Source: an uncultured Pseudomonadota bacterium (GTDB lineage: Bacteria; Pseudomonadota; Gammaproteobacteria; Burkholderiales; Rhodocyclaceae). From it: DNA of 36,239 nt. The position numbers were made by a program, and so were the translations under genes. The notes under the pieces are model-generated. The model did no database searches. It was not told the origin of the DNA and saw only the letters and a program-made list of their open reading frames with translations. The DNA lies in contig CAJBDJ010000061.1 of assembly GCA_903951825.1 (NCBI GenBank), positions 1 through 36,239 on the forward strand, written 5' to 3'. This document shows positions 17,581-25,696 of this stretch, piece after piece; the first letter of the stretch is position 1; each line of letters starts with the position of its first letter.

Positions 17581-18179
17581 GCGACAGCCCTCCGGCGATG
17601 ATCGATGCGGTATTCGAGATTGCCGGCGAGACGCTGCCTGCTGCCTATCCTTTTTTGCTGTGGCGCGAATTGAGCCGCCTGCTGCCACTGATCGTCGGGC
17701 ACGCCTCGGTCGGCGTCCTGCCGCTGCGCACCACCGCGAGCGCTTACGGTTTGCTGCTGGCCAGGCGCGCGAAGCTGGTGATACGCATTCCCGATGCGCT
17801 GCGCGGGGAGGTGATGGCGCTTGAGGGCAAGTCGTGCCAGCTTGGCGAACACGTGATGCAGATTCAGGCGGGCAAATTCCGCCCGATCCTGCCCTTTCCG
17901 ACCATTCAGTCTCACCTGGTGAGCGGCGACAGGGACGAGCTCAGTTTCATGCAAAACATGGCCGCGACGCTCGAACAGCTGGGCATTGCCGGGCATCTGA
18001 TCTGCGGCCGTAAAGCCGTGCTGGAGGGGGGCGGACACAGCATTCACGGCTTCAATCTGGTGATTCACGATCTCAAGGCCGACGATTCGCTACGCTTGCA
18101 ACAGGCCGGCCTCGGCGATTACCGCCGATACGGCTGCGGAGCTTTCGTGCCCTACAAGGTCATTGCCGATCTGCATTGA
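17577..18179 (+). CDS. Orphan Cas6/Cmx6-like (I-MYXAN type) RAMP protein
   Basis: 200 aa. The order of segments matches the Cas6 subfamily called Cmx6: FLLWRELSRLLP near 26-37, VGVLPLRTT (45-53), a LLLARRAKLVIRIP strand (59-72), FRPILPFPTIQSHLV (101-115), LICGRKA, GFNLVIHDLKADDSLRLQQ (158-176), and a C-terminal glycine-rich loop GLGDYRRYGCGAFVPYK (178-194) typical of the RNA-binding RAMP fold. In CRISPR systems such proteins cut precursor crRNA. No array or other cas gene is present here. From memory, family members often have His where this protein has Leu48, so RNase activity is uncertain. The start is the ATG at 17577 overlapping the previous stop; an earlier in-frame ATG at 17526 lies inside the previous gene. 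Confidence 0.75.
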   Translation: MSDSPPAMIDAVFEIAGETLPAAYPFLLWRELSRLLPLIVGHASVGVLPLRTTASAYGLLLARRAKLVIRIPDALRGEVMALEGKSCQLGEHVMQIQAGKFRPILPFPTIQSHLVSGDRDELSFMQNMAATLEQLGIAGHLICGRKAVLEGGGHSIHGFNLVIHDLKADDSLRLQQAGLGDYRRYGCGAFVPYKVIADLH

Positions 18180-18215
18180 ACTGACGGGTTTCTTTGACAC
18201 AACGAGGAGATAAAA

Positions 18216-18545
18216 ATGGCATACCTGCTGGCCGGCAACGAACTGGCAACCGATGACGACGGCTATTTGCTGGAGGCGGATTTCGGTGAAGAAATCGTCA
18301 CCCTGATTGCCGCCGCTGAAAACATCGAACTCACCCCCAGGCACTGGGAGGTGATCAATTACCTGCGCGACCAGTATCGTGAAACCGGGCACACGCCGAA
18401 TTTTCGCGCCATGCTCAAAGGCGTCAATGCCTTCTGGCCCGAGGCAGACAGCAAGGCGCTATACGACCTTTTCCCGACCGGCCCCGCCAAGCAGGGCGCC
18501 AAAGTCGCCGGATTGCCGCAGCCTTACGGCAAGGGCGGTTATTGA
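18216..18545 (+). CDS. Cysteine-free DsrC/TusE paralogue (RspA type)
   Basis: 109 aa, clearly homologous to DsrC along its length: HWEVINYLRDQYRETGHTPNFRAM and the terminal TGPAKQGAKVAGLPQPYGKGGY region. Both sulfur-carrying cysteines are replaced: the position of DsrC Cys99 is Ala95 and that of Cys110 is Lys106. There is no cysteine in the whole protein, so it cannot carry sulfur. Members of this family without cysteines have been called RspA and proposed to be regulatory. GAGGAG precedes the ATG. It could bind DsrC partners as a decoy or modulator; this is inference. Confidence 0.9.
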   Translation: MAYLLAGNELATDDDGYLLEADFGEEIVTLIAAAENIELTPRHWEVINYLRDQYRETGHTPNFRAMLKGVNAFWPEADSKALYDLFPTGPAKQGAKVAGLPQPYGKGGY

Positions 18546-18614
18546 ACAAAACGCTGGGGAGGCGGTAATCCCCCGGCGCCATCAGCATTCAGCCGACCGG
18601 GAGCGGCATGACTC

Positions 18615-19211
18615 ATGCGCATCAAAAGCCAGTGGTTCAGGGAAGGTCGCCAGCACAGCGTCAAGGAACTTGCCGGGGCGGTGTCATTCATTGCCTGGAA
18701 GATCGCCGATGACGCCCTCAAAAGCACACGCAAGGCAAATTTTGAAATCGCCGTCGGCGAGCAATACTTTGCGTTTTTCAACGAATTCCTGATTTTTTTG
18801 ATTCAGGTCGCTGACCGCCTGGCTTATCAACGCTTTCCAGCGGCAGAGCGCGCCGAATTCACCGCCACGCTGGCCAACCGGATCGCCGCCACCCAGGCGG
18901 AAAACCAAAGCCGCCTGCTCGGCGCCAGCGAGGCAGAATTCAAGCAGGCATTCATTGATCAGCTCAACCTGCGCTCGGCCGGCTATGCCGAATTCACTTA
19001 CGACGAGAGCGGCCCTTCTTTCAGATTCCTCCGCTACCTTGCCTTTTGCCTTGAGCAGATCATGGACAAAAAAGACAGCGGCTGGATCATTGACCAGATC
19101 ATGAGCATACAAGCCCCGGCAGCCGTCGAAATGGTCGCCAAAACCCTGCGCAACCTGTGCGAAGAAGCGCCGCGCCCGACGCGCAAACGCGCCTCGACCA
19201 GTGGTGACTGA
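18615..19211 (+). CDS. Protein of unknown function, 198 aa
   Basis: I do not recognise this family. The sequence is soluble and mostly helical, with aromatic-rich helices (KANFEIAVGEQYFAFFNEFLIFLIQVADRLAYQRF) and the segment FRFLRYLAFCLEQIMDKKDSGWIIDQIMSIQAP. The C-terminal tail is basic (RPTRKRAS). The gene ends directly against the dioxygenase start (TGA then ATG), implying a shared transcript with it and with the RspA-like gene 69 bp upstream. The ribosome site is weak (GGAG about 12 bases before the ATG). Confidence 0.75.
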   Translation: MRIKSQWFREGRQHSVKELAGAVSFIAWKIADDALKSTRKANFEIAVGEQYFAFFNEFLIFLIQVADRLAYQRFPAAERAEFTATLANRIAATQAENQSRLLGASEAEFKQAFIDQLNLRSAGYAEFTYDESGPSFRFLRYLAFCLEQIMDKKDSGWIIDQIMSIQAPAAVEMVAKTLRNLCEEAPRPTRKRASTSGD

Positions 19212-20081
19212 ATGGGCAGCCCCTTCAACCTTGATGACACGACCGGCAGCTACGAACGCTGGCGCGATCAAAAACTCAACGACGCACCGCGCACGGTTGA
19301 TGAGCTGATCGTCGAAGTCGGCGACCCGCGCGCGCTGACGGCCAGCGAACACGGTGCCCTGATGCGTTGCCTGCGGCGCGCCAACATGGCAATTTACGCC
19401 GGCAAGGTGCGCGATCAGGACGCCGACATCCCGCGTCTGCTCGGCCACCAGTTTGGCCTGCACACGCTCGATGCCAACTGGCTGGCCGGCGAAGATGGCA
19501 TTTCCGAAATCAAGGTTTTCGCCGACGGCACCCGCACCCGCTACATCCCGTACACGAACCATCCGATCAAATGGCACACCGATGGCTACTACAACCGCCC
19601 GGAAATGCAGATTCGCGGCATGGTTCTCCATTGCGTTCGCGACGCCGCCAGCGGCGGCGACAATCGCCTGATGGATCATGAAATCGCCTATTTGCTGTTG
19701 CGCGAAAAAAGCGCCGATTACATTCACGCCTTGATGCAAGCCGATGCCATGGTGATCCCCGAGCGCGTGGACGAAAATGACGGGGTTCGTTCAGCGCAGG
19801 GTGGCCCGGTGTTTTCGATCGACGCCGGCGGCCACCTGCACATGCGCTACACCGCACGCACCCGCAGCATCGCATGGAAACAGGATGCCGCCACGCAAGC
19901 CGCGCTCGGCGCGCTCGAAGATATCCTCGCCACGATACCCCGGCACCTCTTCGCAAGCCATCTGACGCCCGGCATGGGGTTGCTCTGCAATAACGTCTTG
20001 CACGACCGCAGCGCTTTCAGCGACCACCCCGACCACCCTCGACTCCTCTACCGCGCACGCTACCTCGAACGTATCGCCTGA
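19212..20081 (+). CDS. TauD/TfdA-type Fe(II)/2-oxoglutarate dioxygenase
   Basis: 289 aa. The metal triad is visible: His122 and Asp124 in KWHTDGYYN, and the distal His264 in NNVLHDRSAF. Arg281 (LLYRARYLE) sits where the 2-oxoglutarate-binding arginine is expected. This supports an active hydroxylase. The substrate is unknown; family members act on sulfonates such as taurine and on many other small molecules. The dsr context makes an organosulfur substrate plausible, or a role in modifying one of the neighbouring proteins. It follows the previous stop codon without a gap. Last gene of the cluster. Confidence 0.88.
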   Translation: MGSPFNLDDTTGSYERWRDQKLNDAPRTVDELIVEVGDPRALTASEHGALMRCLRRANMAIYAGKVRDQDADIPRLLGHQFGLHTLDANWLAGEDGISEIKVFADGTRTRYIPYTNHPIKWHTDGYYNRPEMQIRGMVLHCVRDAASGGDNRLMDHEIAYLLLREKSADYIHALMQADAMVIPERVDENDGVRSAQGGPVFSIDAGGHLHMRYTARTRSIAWKQDAATQAALGALEDILATIPRHLFASHLTPGMGLLCNNVLHDRSAFSDHPDHPRLLYRARYLERIA

Positions 20082-20313
20082 AACCGTCGACACCATGACG
20101 AATGGCTCTGACCTGTGTTCGGTAGTCCGGGGCTGTACGCCGCAAGGCAATCGCCGTGCTTGATGTGACGCTTATCGCAGGGTCTCGTGCTTTTGCCGCA
20201 AAGCCACGGCCATGAGGCGTTGGGTCGTTTTGAGCGGGCGGTGGGCGATCTGATGGCCTGATATTTTCAACGGCTGACGAGCAAGGCGGTGTCGCCTGCC
20301 CCCGGTATCCGTT
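20082..20313. other. Intergenic region between convergent genes, no gene seen
   Basis: 232 bp between the dioxygenase stop and the rlmA stop. No clear terminator hairpin with a T-run was found. A short readable stretch around 20190-20260 (LLPQSHGHEALGRFERAVG in one frame) is interrupted by a stop and may be a decayed gene, but this is not supportable. Confidence 0.4.
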
Positions 20314-21177
20314 TTAGGGGTGGCTCGCTGATGCCAGCCCAAAGCGCGTCAGGCGTATCTCGACCGTCAATGTCAGGCGCTTCAAGGCCGCCGCCCGTGC
20401 CCGCCCGTCGGTGCTGGCGCGGTAGAGATGCGGCGTCATTGCCAGCAGGTCGGCGATCTCGGTCTGGCTGCCCAGTTCCAGCGTCGAGCGCAGGGTCTCG
20501 CTTCTCAGCAGCTCAAAGCCATCCGCCGACGGCACGCGCGCCGCGCCTTCGGTTTTCAGACGCGGATAGATGATTTCCCGCAGTTCGCGCAAATGATCGG
20601 CACCGGCATCAACCTGCAACAAACTGCCGGCCGGCTTCAACACCCGCGCAAATTCGCGATAAACGGGAAAGCCGAACAGACACAACAGGCGGTCAAGCGT
20701 CGCCGACTGCACCGGCAGGTTGGCGTTGCTGGCAACCACCCAATTGGCGGACTTGTCGAGTTTGGCGGCGGCCAAAATCGCCGCTTTGGAAATATCCAGC
20801 CCAAGCAGCGTCAGGGGCGTTTCGTTTTTGCCGGCGGCGCGTGCCAGTTCACGCAGGTAATAGCCCTCGCCGCAGCCAGCATCGAGGACAGCGAGGGGCT
20901 GATGCGCCGGCCAGGCGTCGAACAACGCCCGGCTGACTGCCTCGGCGATTGGCTGGTAGTGCCCGGCAGCAAGAAAACGCCGGCGGGCGGCGACCATCGC
21001 CTTGCTGTCTCCGGGATCAAGCGAGCGCTTTTTGTGCACCGGCAGAAGGTTGCTGTAACCCTGGCTGGCGATGTCGAAGCAATGCCCGGCAGCGCAGCGC
21101 CACGTCGCGCCGCTGCGCTGCAGAGGCGCGCCGTCGAGCGGGCAGGCCAGCAACTGAAAGGCGGAGATCGATGTCAA
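20314..21177 (-). CDS. rlmA: 23S rRNA (guanine-N1)-methyltransferase RlmA
   Basis: 287 aa. The N-terminus has the zinc-binding pattern of this family (LLACPLDGAPL, then WRCAAGHCFDIA) and the GYSNLLPVHKK segment. The SAM-binding motif is VLDAGCGEGYYLREL near residue 100, with VLKPAGSLLQV later. It methylates G745 of 23S rRNA in E. coli; the same site is assumed here. It lies about 10 bp downstream of the diguanylate cyclase gene on the same strand. Confidence 0.9.
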   Translation of the reverse strand: MTSISAFQLLACPLDGAPLQRSGATWRCAAGHCFDIASQGYSNLLPVHKKRSLDPGDSKAMVAARRRFLAAGHYQPIAEAVSRALFDAWPAHQPLAVLDAGCGEGYYLRELARAAGKNETPLTLLGLDISKAAILAAAKLDKSANWVVASNANLPVQSATLDRLLCLFGFPVYREFARVLKPAGSLLQVDAGADHLRELREIIYPRLKTEGAARVPSADGFELLRSETLRSTLELGSQTEIADLLAMTPHLYRASTDGRARAAALKRLTLTVEIRLTRFGLASASHP

Positions 21178-21188
21178 TCCGGCCTCCG

Positions 21189-22214
<1,026 letters not shown>

Positions 22215-22461
22215 GGACGCGGGGAACTCCGTTGCGGGACAATCCGAGCGACTCTACACCAACTCGCCGATGCCCACCGTGGTAGTCGCCGCGCCTTGTC
22301 AGCGTTCGGGAAGTTACGCGCCGAACTGGCGACCTGCGGCCTTTTGCCGCCGCCTGTGCACGGGTGATCAAGACATTCACCGGCCAGAGCCAGCACGTGG
22401 CGCAGCGTGCGTGGACCAAGGGGCTGCCAGTGCAGGGGCGCTGACGTCAATGACTAGCAGT

Positions 22462-22478
22462 GTTTGACAATTTCAAAC
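22462..22478. promoter_or_regulatory. Palindrome GTTTGA-N5-TCAAAC, candidate operator
   Basis: Perfect 6-bp arms around CAATT. The half-sites TTGA/TCAA resemble those read by FNR-like proteins with an ExxSR helix, as in the regulator at 25022-25618, but the spacing is one base shorter than the standard FNR box. It lies about 140 bp upstream of the receptor start. Confidence 0.4.
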
Positions 22479-22520
22479 AGAAATTCCGCTGATGACGATT
22501 GAACTCACCCTGCGGGGTGC

Positions 22521-22535
22521 GCGACAATTTGTCGC
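22521..22535. promoter_or_regulatory. Palindrome GCGACAA-N-TTGTCGC, candidate operator
   Basis: A 15-bp odd palindrome with perfect 7-bp arms, 80 bp upstream of the receptor ATG. Its symmetry suits a dimeric regulator. The protein that binds is unknown. Confidence 0.45.
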
Positions 22536-22566
22536 ATTCCGCTGACGCCCGGTTGAGCAGAAAATT

Positions 22567-22591
22567 AGCAGCTGCTTTTAAGCTGCTTTTA
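22567..22591 (+). repeat. Tandem AGCTGCTTTTA repeat and hairpin in the receptor leader
   Basis: AGCTGCTTTTA occurs twice in tandem (22570-22580 and 22581-22591). The arms AGCAGCT (22567-22573) and AGCTGCT (22581-22587) can pair, followed by TTTTAT, which looks like a weak terminator or attenuator. The TATAAA within it could instead be a -10 box. Confidence 0.4.
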
Positions 22592-22615
22592 TAAAAATCA
22601 ATCAGGGAGTGCTTC

Positions 22616-24949
22616 ATGGGGGTTCCAATTCGTCCGCTGGCCGCGGCCATCGCCGTCGCTTTTTCCGGTTCTGTCCTCGCTCAAGGCGATACCACGGCGC
22701 TTGAGCCGATCCGGGTAACGGCAACGCGCAACACGCCGCTAGGGGGCGCGGCGGCAATGGGTTCCAGCGAGATTGCCGGCAAGCGCGCCTATGTCAGCGA
22801 TGCCGCCCAACTGCTGAACGACCTTCCCGGCGTCAGCATGGTCGGTGCCGGCGGCGTTTCGAGCTTGCCGGCGATTCGCGGCCTCGCCGACGACCGCTTG
22901 CGGATTACCGTCGATGGCATGGATTTCATCGCCTCCTGCCCGAATCACATGAACCCGCCGCTCTCGTATCTCAACCCCAACAGTATCGGCAGCCTCAAGG
23001 TTCATGCCGGGGTGACGCCGGTCAGCGTTGGCGGCGACAGCATCGGCGGGACGATTGTTGCCGAGTCAAAACTCCCTGAATTCGCCGCCCCCGCGCAAGG
23101 CTTGCTGAGCAAAGGGGAACTGGGCAGCTACTATCGCAGCAACAACAAGGCGGTCGGCGTCAATGCCTCGGCGACGCTGGCCAGCGAAAACTTCAACATC
23201 AACTACAACGGCGGTTATGCGCGGGCGGACAACTACACCGCCGGCGGCGATTTCAAGACGATCGACAGCAGCGGCCGCCCCGGCCACAGCCTGCCGCGTG
23301 ACGAGGTCGGTTCGACGGCTTACGAGACCAAGACGCATACCCTGGGCTTCGCCCTCAAAGGGACAAACCATCTGCTCGAAGCGCGGATCGGTTATCAGGA
23401 GGTTCCCGAGCAGCTTTATCCGAATCAGCGGATGGACATGCTGAACAACGAGGAAAAACGCATCAACCTGCGTTACCTCGGCAAATTTGATTGGGGAAAT
23501 CTTGAAGCCAGCGCCTATCACCAAAGCGTTGAGCATTACATGGACTTTGGTCAGGACAAGGCGTATTTCTACGGGACGCTGAGCGCACCGGCCAACGCCC
23601 GCGCCGGCACCTACGATGTCAACGGTATGCCGATGTACACCAAGAGCCGCACAACGGGTTTTGCTGTCAAATCGGAGATTGAAGCGACTCAGCGTGATCT
23701 GGCACGCTTCGGCTGGGAATATCAGACCTATCGACTGGACGACTGGTGGCCGCCGGCGCCGGATTGTGGCGTCGGCAACTGCTGGGGGGGCATGGCGCCA
23801 TTGACATTCGAGAACATCAATAATGGGCAACGGGATCGAAATGCCCTGTTCGGCGAACTCGAATCCCGCTGGAACCGTGCGTGGTCGAGCCTGTTCGGCA
23901 TTCGCGTGGAACACGTCAGGACGGATAGCGGAGCCGTCCATGGGTACACCGATGCGGCTTCGGTGCCGGCGAACTTTCCGAAAAATTATGAAGGAAGTTC
24001 GGTGGGCACGCGCGCTGCGTTTAACGCCATGGATCGCCAGCGCGATGACACCAATATTGACTGGACGGTACTCGGTCGTTACCTGCCCGACGACAATCGC
24101 TTTATTGAATTCGGGGTCGCACGCAAAACTCGTTCGCCCAATCTCTACGAGCGCTATAGCTGGTCGACAAACTCGATGGCCATGGAGATGGTCAATTTCG
24201 TTGGCGACGGAAACGGCTATGTGGGTAACCCCAACTTGAGGCCGGAAATTGCCCATACCGCCAGCGTAACGGCTGACTGGCACAGCAAGGACAGGGAATA
24301 TCAGTTCGTTGCCACTCCCTACTACACCTATGTTCACGACTACATCGACGCAGTTCGCCGCCCCAGCGTCGTTAATATGCTGGGGGTGTCGGACAACAAC
24401 GCCACCGGCAGCACGCAGTTTGTCAAACTGCAATATGCCAATCAGACGGCTCGCCTCTACGGCATTGATGTTTCCGGCAAAATGCCGCTCGGAAAAAATT
24501 CAGCCGGAAAATGGGGCGCTCGCGGGGTCGCAGGCTATGTCAGCGGAAAAAACCGTGACACCGGCGACAACCTCTACAACATCATGCCACTCAATGCCAA
24601 GGTCGCTCTTACGCATCAGCTGGCCGCCTGGGAGAGTGCGCTTGAAGTGATTGGCGTCCAGTCGAAAACGCATGTTTCGACAGTTCGCAACGAAATTCAT
24701 ACTCCGAGCTACTCGCTGATGAATTTGAGAAGCAGCTACACCGCAGGCACGGTTCGCTTCGACTTTGGCATAGAAAACCTGTTTGATCGCCTGTATTACC
24801 ATCCGCTCGGCGGCGCCTATGTGGGTCAAGGCACGACCATGTCATTCAACGCAGAAAACGGCGGCATGCCGCGCGGAACAAGCCTCTGGGGAACAGGCGT
24901 TCCCGGTATGGGGCGCTCGATTTATGCCGGGATAAACGTCAGGTTTTAA
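22616..24949 (+). CDS. TonB-dependent receptor, OprC/NosA-like (probable copper)
   Basis: 777 aa with a signal peptide ending near ALAQ-type residues (SGSVLAQG), a TonB-box-like EPIRVTATRN, a plug domain and a beta-barrel ending in ...AGINVRF. The plug carries C108-x3-M112 (SCPNHMNPP) and the barrel has H307-Y-M309 (EHYMDFG). These match the CxxxM and HxM copper ligands described for OprC of Pseudomonas aeruginosa, the family that includes NosA. Copper uptake is therefore the best guess. AGGGAG precedes the ATG. The CRP-like gene follows on the same strand after 72 bp. Confidence 0.85.
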   Translation: MGVPIRPLAAAIAVAFSGSVLAQGDTTALEPIRVTATRNTPLGGAAAMGSSEIAGKRAYVSDAAQLLNDLPGVSMVGAGGVSSLPAIRGLADDRLRITVDGMDFIASCPNHMNPPLSYLNPNSIGSLKVHAGVTPVSVGGDSIGGTIVAESKLPEFAAPAQGLLSKGELGSYYRSNNKAVGVNASATLASENFNINYNGGYARADNYTAGGDFKTIDSSGRPGHSLPRDEVGSTAYETKTHTLGFALKGTNHLLEARIGYQEVPEQLYPNQRMDMLNNEEKRINLRYLGKFDWGNLEASAYHQSVEHYMDFGQDKAYFYGTLSAPANARAGTYDVNGMPMYTKSRTTGFAVKSEIEATQRDLARFGWEYQTYRLDDWWPPAPDCGVGNCWGGMAPLTFENINNGQRDRNALFGELESRWNRAWSSLFGIRVEHVRTDSGAVHGYTDAASVPANFPKNYEGSSVGTRAAFNAMDRQRDDTNIDWTVLGRYLPDDNRFIEFGVARKTRSPNLYERYSWSTNSMAMEMVNFVGDGNGYVGNPNLRPEIAHTASVTADWHSKDREYQFVATPYYTYVHDYIDAVRRPSVVNMLGVSDNNATGSTQFVKLQYANQTARLYGIDVSGKMPLGKNSAGKWGARGVAGYVSGKNRDTGDNLYNIMPLNAKVALTHQLAAWESALEVIGVQSKTHVSTVRNEIHTPSYSLMNLRSSYTAGTVRFDFGIENLFDRLYYHPLGGAYVGQGTTMSFNAENGGMPRGTSLWGTGVPGMGRSIYAGINVRF

Positions 24950-25021
24950 GCCGCCTGACCGGCACTCCCCATCCGCCTCGGCTGGTTTTGGGGCTTTGGG
25001 CTTTTTGAGAGGAGCGATGCA

Positions 25022-25618
25022 ATGCAATTTTTGTCACTGCTTGAGCGTGAAAACGATCTGCCGCCTCGTTTGTCGCGCATCTATGCGCCGAGCCAGGCAA
25101 TCTACCGCGCAGGCGCAGACGGCCTGGCATGGCGCGTCAAGCGCGGCGTTGTACGCCTCGACAACGACGACAAACATGGCACGCCGGGCTTTGCCAGCCT
25201 GGCAATTGCCGGCGACATTGTCGGCTGCGAAACCCTTCTTTTCGGCGCGTACACCTTTAGCGCTTCAGCGCTGACCCCCTGCGAATTGACGCCGTGGCCG
25301 GCGGGCGAAGCGGCGTCGACGGGCGATTCGCTGCTGGCCTCGCTGGCGCAGGCGCAGCAACGGGCGGCCGATATCGTTGCGTTGCGCGGCGGGCAGGCTT
25401 CCGAGCGCGTGCTCGGTTTGATCCGCTTGCTGGCCGACGCCGGCGGCCGCGTCGCTCTCCCGACGCGCCAAGATATTGCCGACATCACCGACCTACGCAT
25501 GGAAACCATCTCGCGCATCATCAAGGCGCTGGAACGAGCCTGCGTATTGTTACCCCTCAAAATACAAGGCATCCACGCCACCCGCGGTTATTCCCTGAAT
25601 TTATCAAGGGCAGTCTGA
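25022..25618 (+). CDS. CRP/FNR-family transcriptional regulator
   Basis: 198 aa. An N-terminal cyclic-nucleotide-binding-like barrel is followed by a dimer helix (ASERVLGLIRLLADAGG) and a C-terminal winged helix with TRQDIADITDLRMETISRIIKALE (148-171). The recognition helix has E161-x2-S164-R165, the residues that read TTGA half-sites in FNR. The FNR cysteine cluster is absent (Cys69, Cys87 and one near the end only), so it is not a classic oxygen sensor. It could control the adjacent receptor gene; Dnr-type nitric-oxide sensing is another possibility. Confidence 0.85.
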   Translation: MQFLSLLERENDLPPRLSRIYAPSQAIYRAGADGLAWRVKRGVVRLDNDDKHGTPGFASLAIAGDIVGCETLLFGAYTFSASALTPCELTPWPAGEAASTGDSLLASLAQAQQRAADIVALRGGQASERVLGLIRLLADAGGRVALPTRQDIADITDLRMETISRIIKALERACVLLPLKIQGIHATRGYSLNLSRAV

Positions 25619-25696
25619 GTATCTTGCCCGGCCGTCGGCGAGGAGAATGCGGGCGATGCAGCCACCGCGCCGGGGGGTAGGTAGTGGTGGAAGGAC

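Larger units (their letters stand above)
22215..22615. promoter_or_regulatory. Divergent intergenic region upstream of the TonB receptor
   Basis: A 401-bp region between the diguanylate cyclase and the receptor gene. The first 230 bp show short frames but nothing recognisable. The last 150 bp hold several palindromes listed separately. No cobalamin riboswitch core was found. Confidence 0.45.

Noticed and set aside
17058..18215. CRISPR array near the Cas6-like gene
   Set aside because: No series of direct repeats with regular spacers is seen; the ACCC...GGGT motif occurs only twice.
20082..20313. Remnant gene between the dioxygenase and rlmA
   Set aside because: A short readable stretch is broken by a stop and has no recognisable family.
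22215..22460. Cobalamin riboswitch or a decayed gene upstream of the TonB receptor
   Set aside because: Only a loose GCCAGTG resemblance; the conserved riboswitch core is missing and short frames match nothing I know.
23066..24433. 455-codon minus-strand frame inside the TonB receptor gene
   Set aside because: Shadow of the receptor coding sequence, without recognisable domains.
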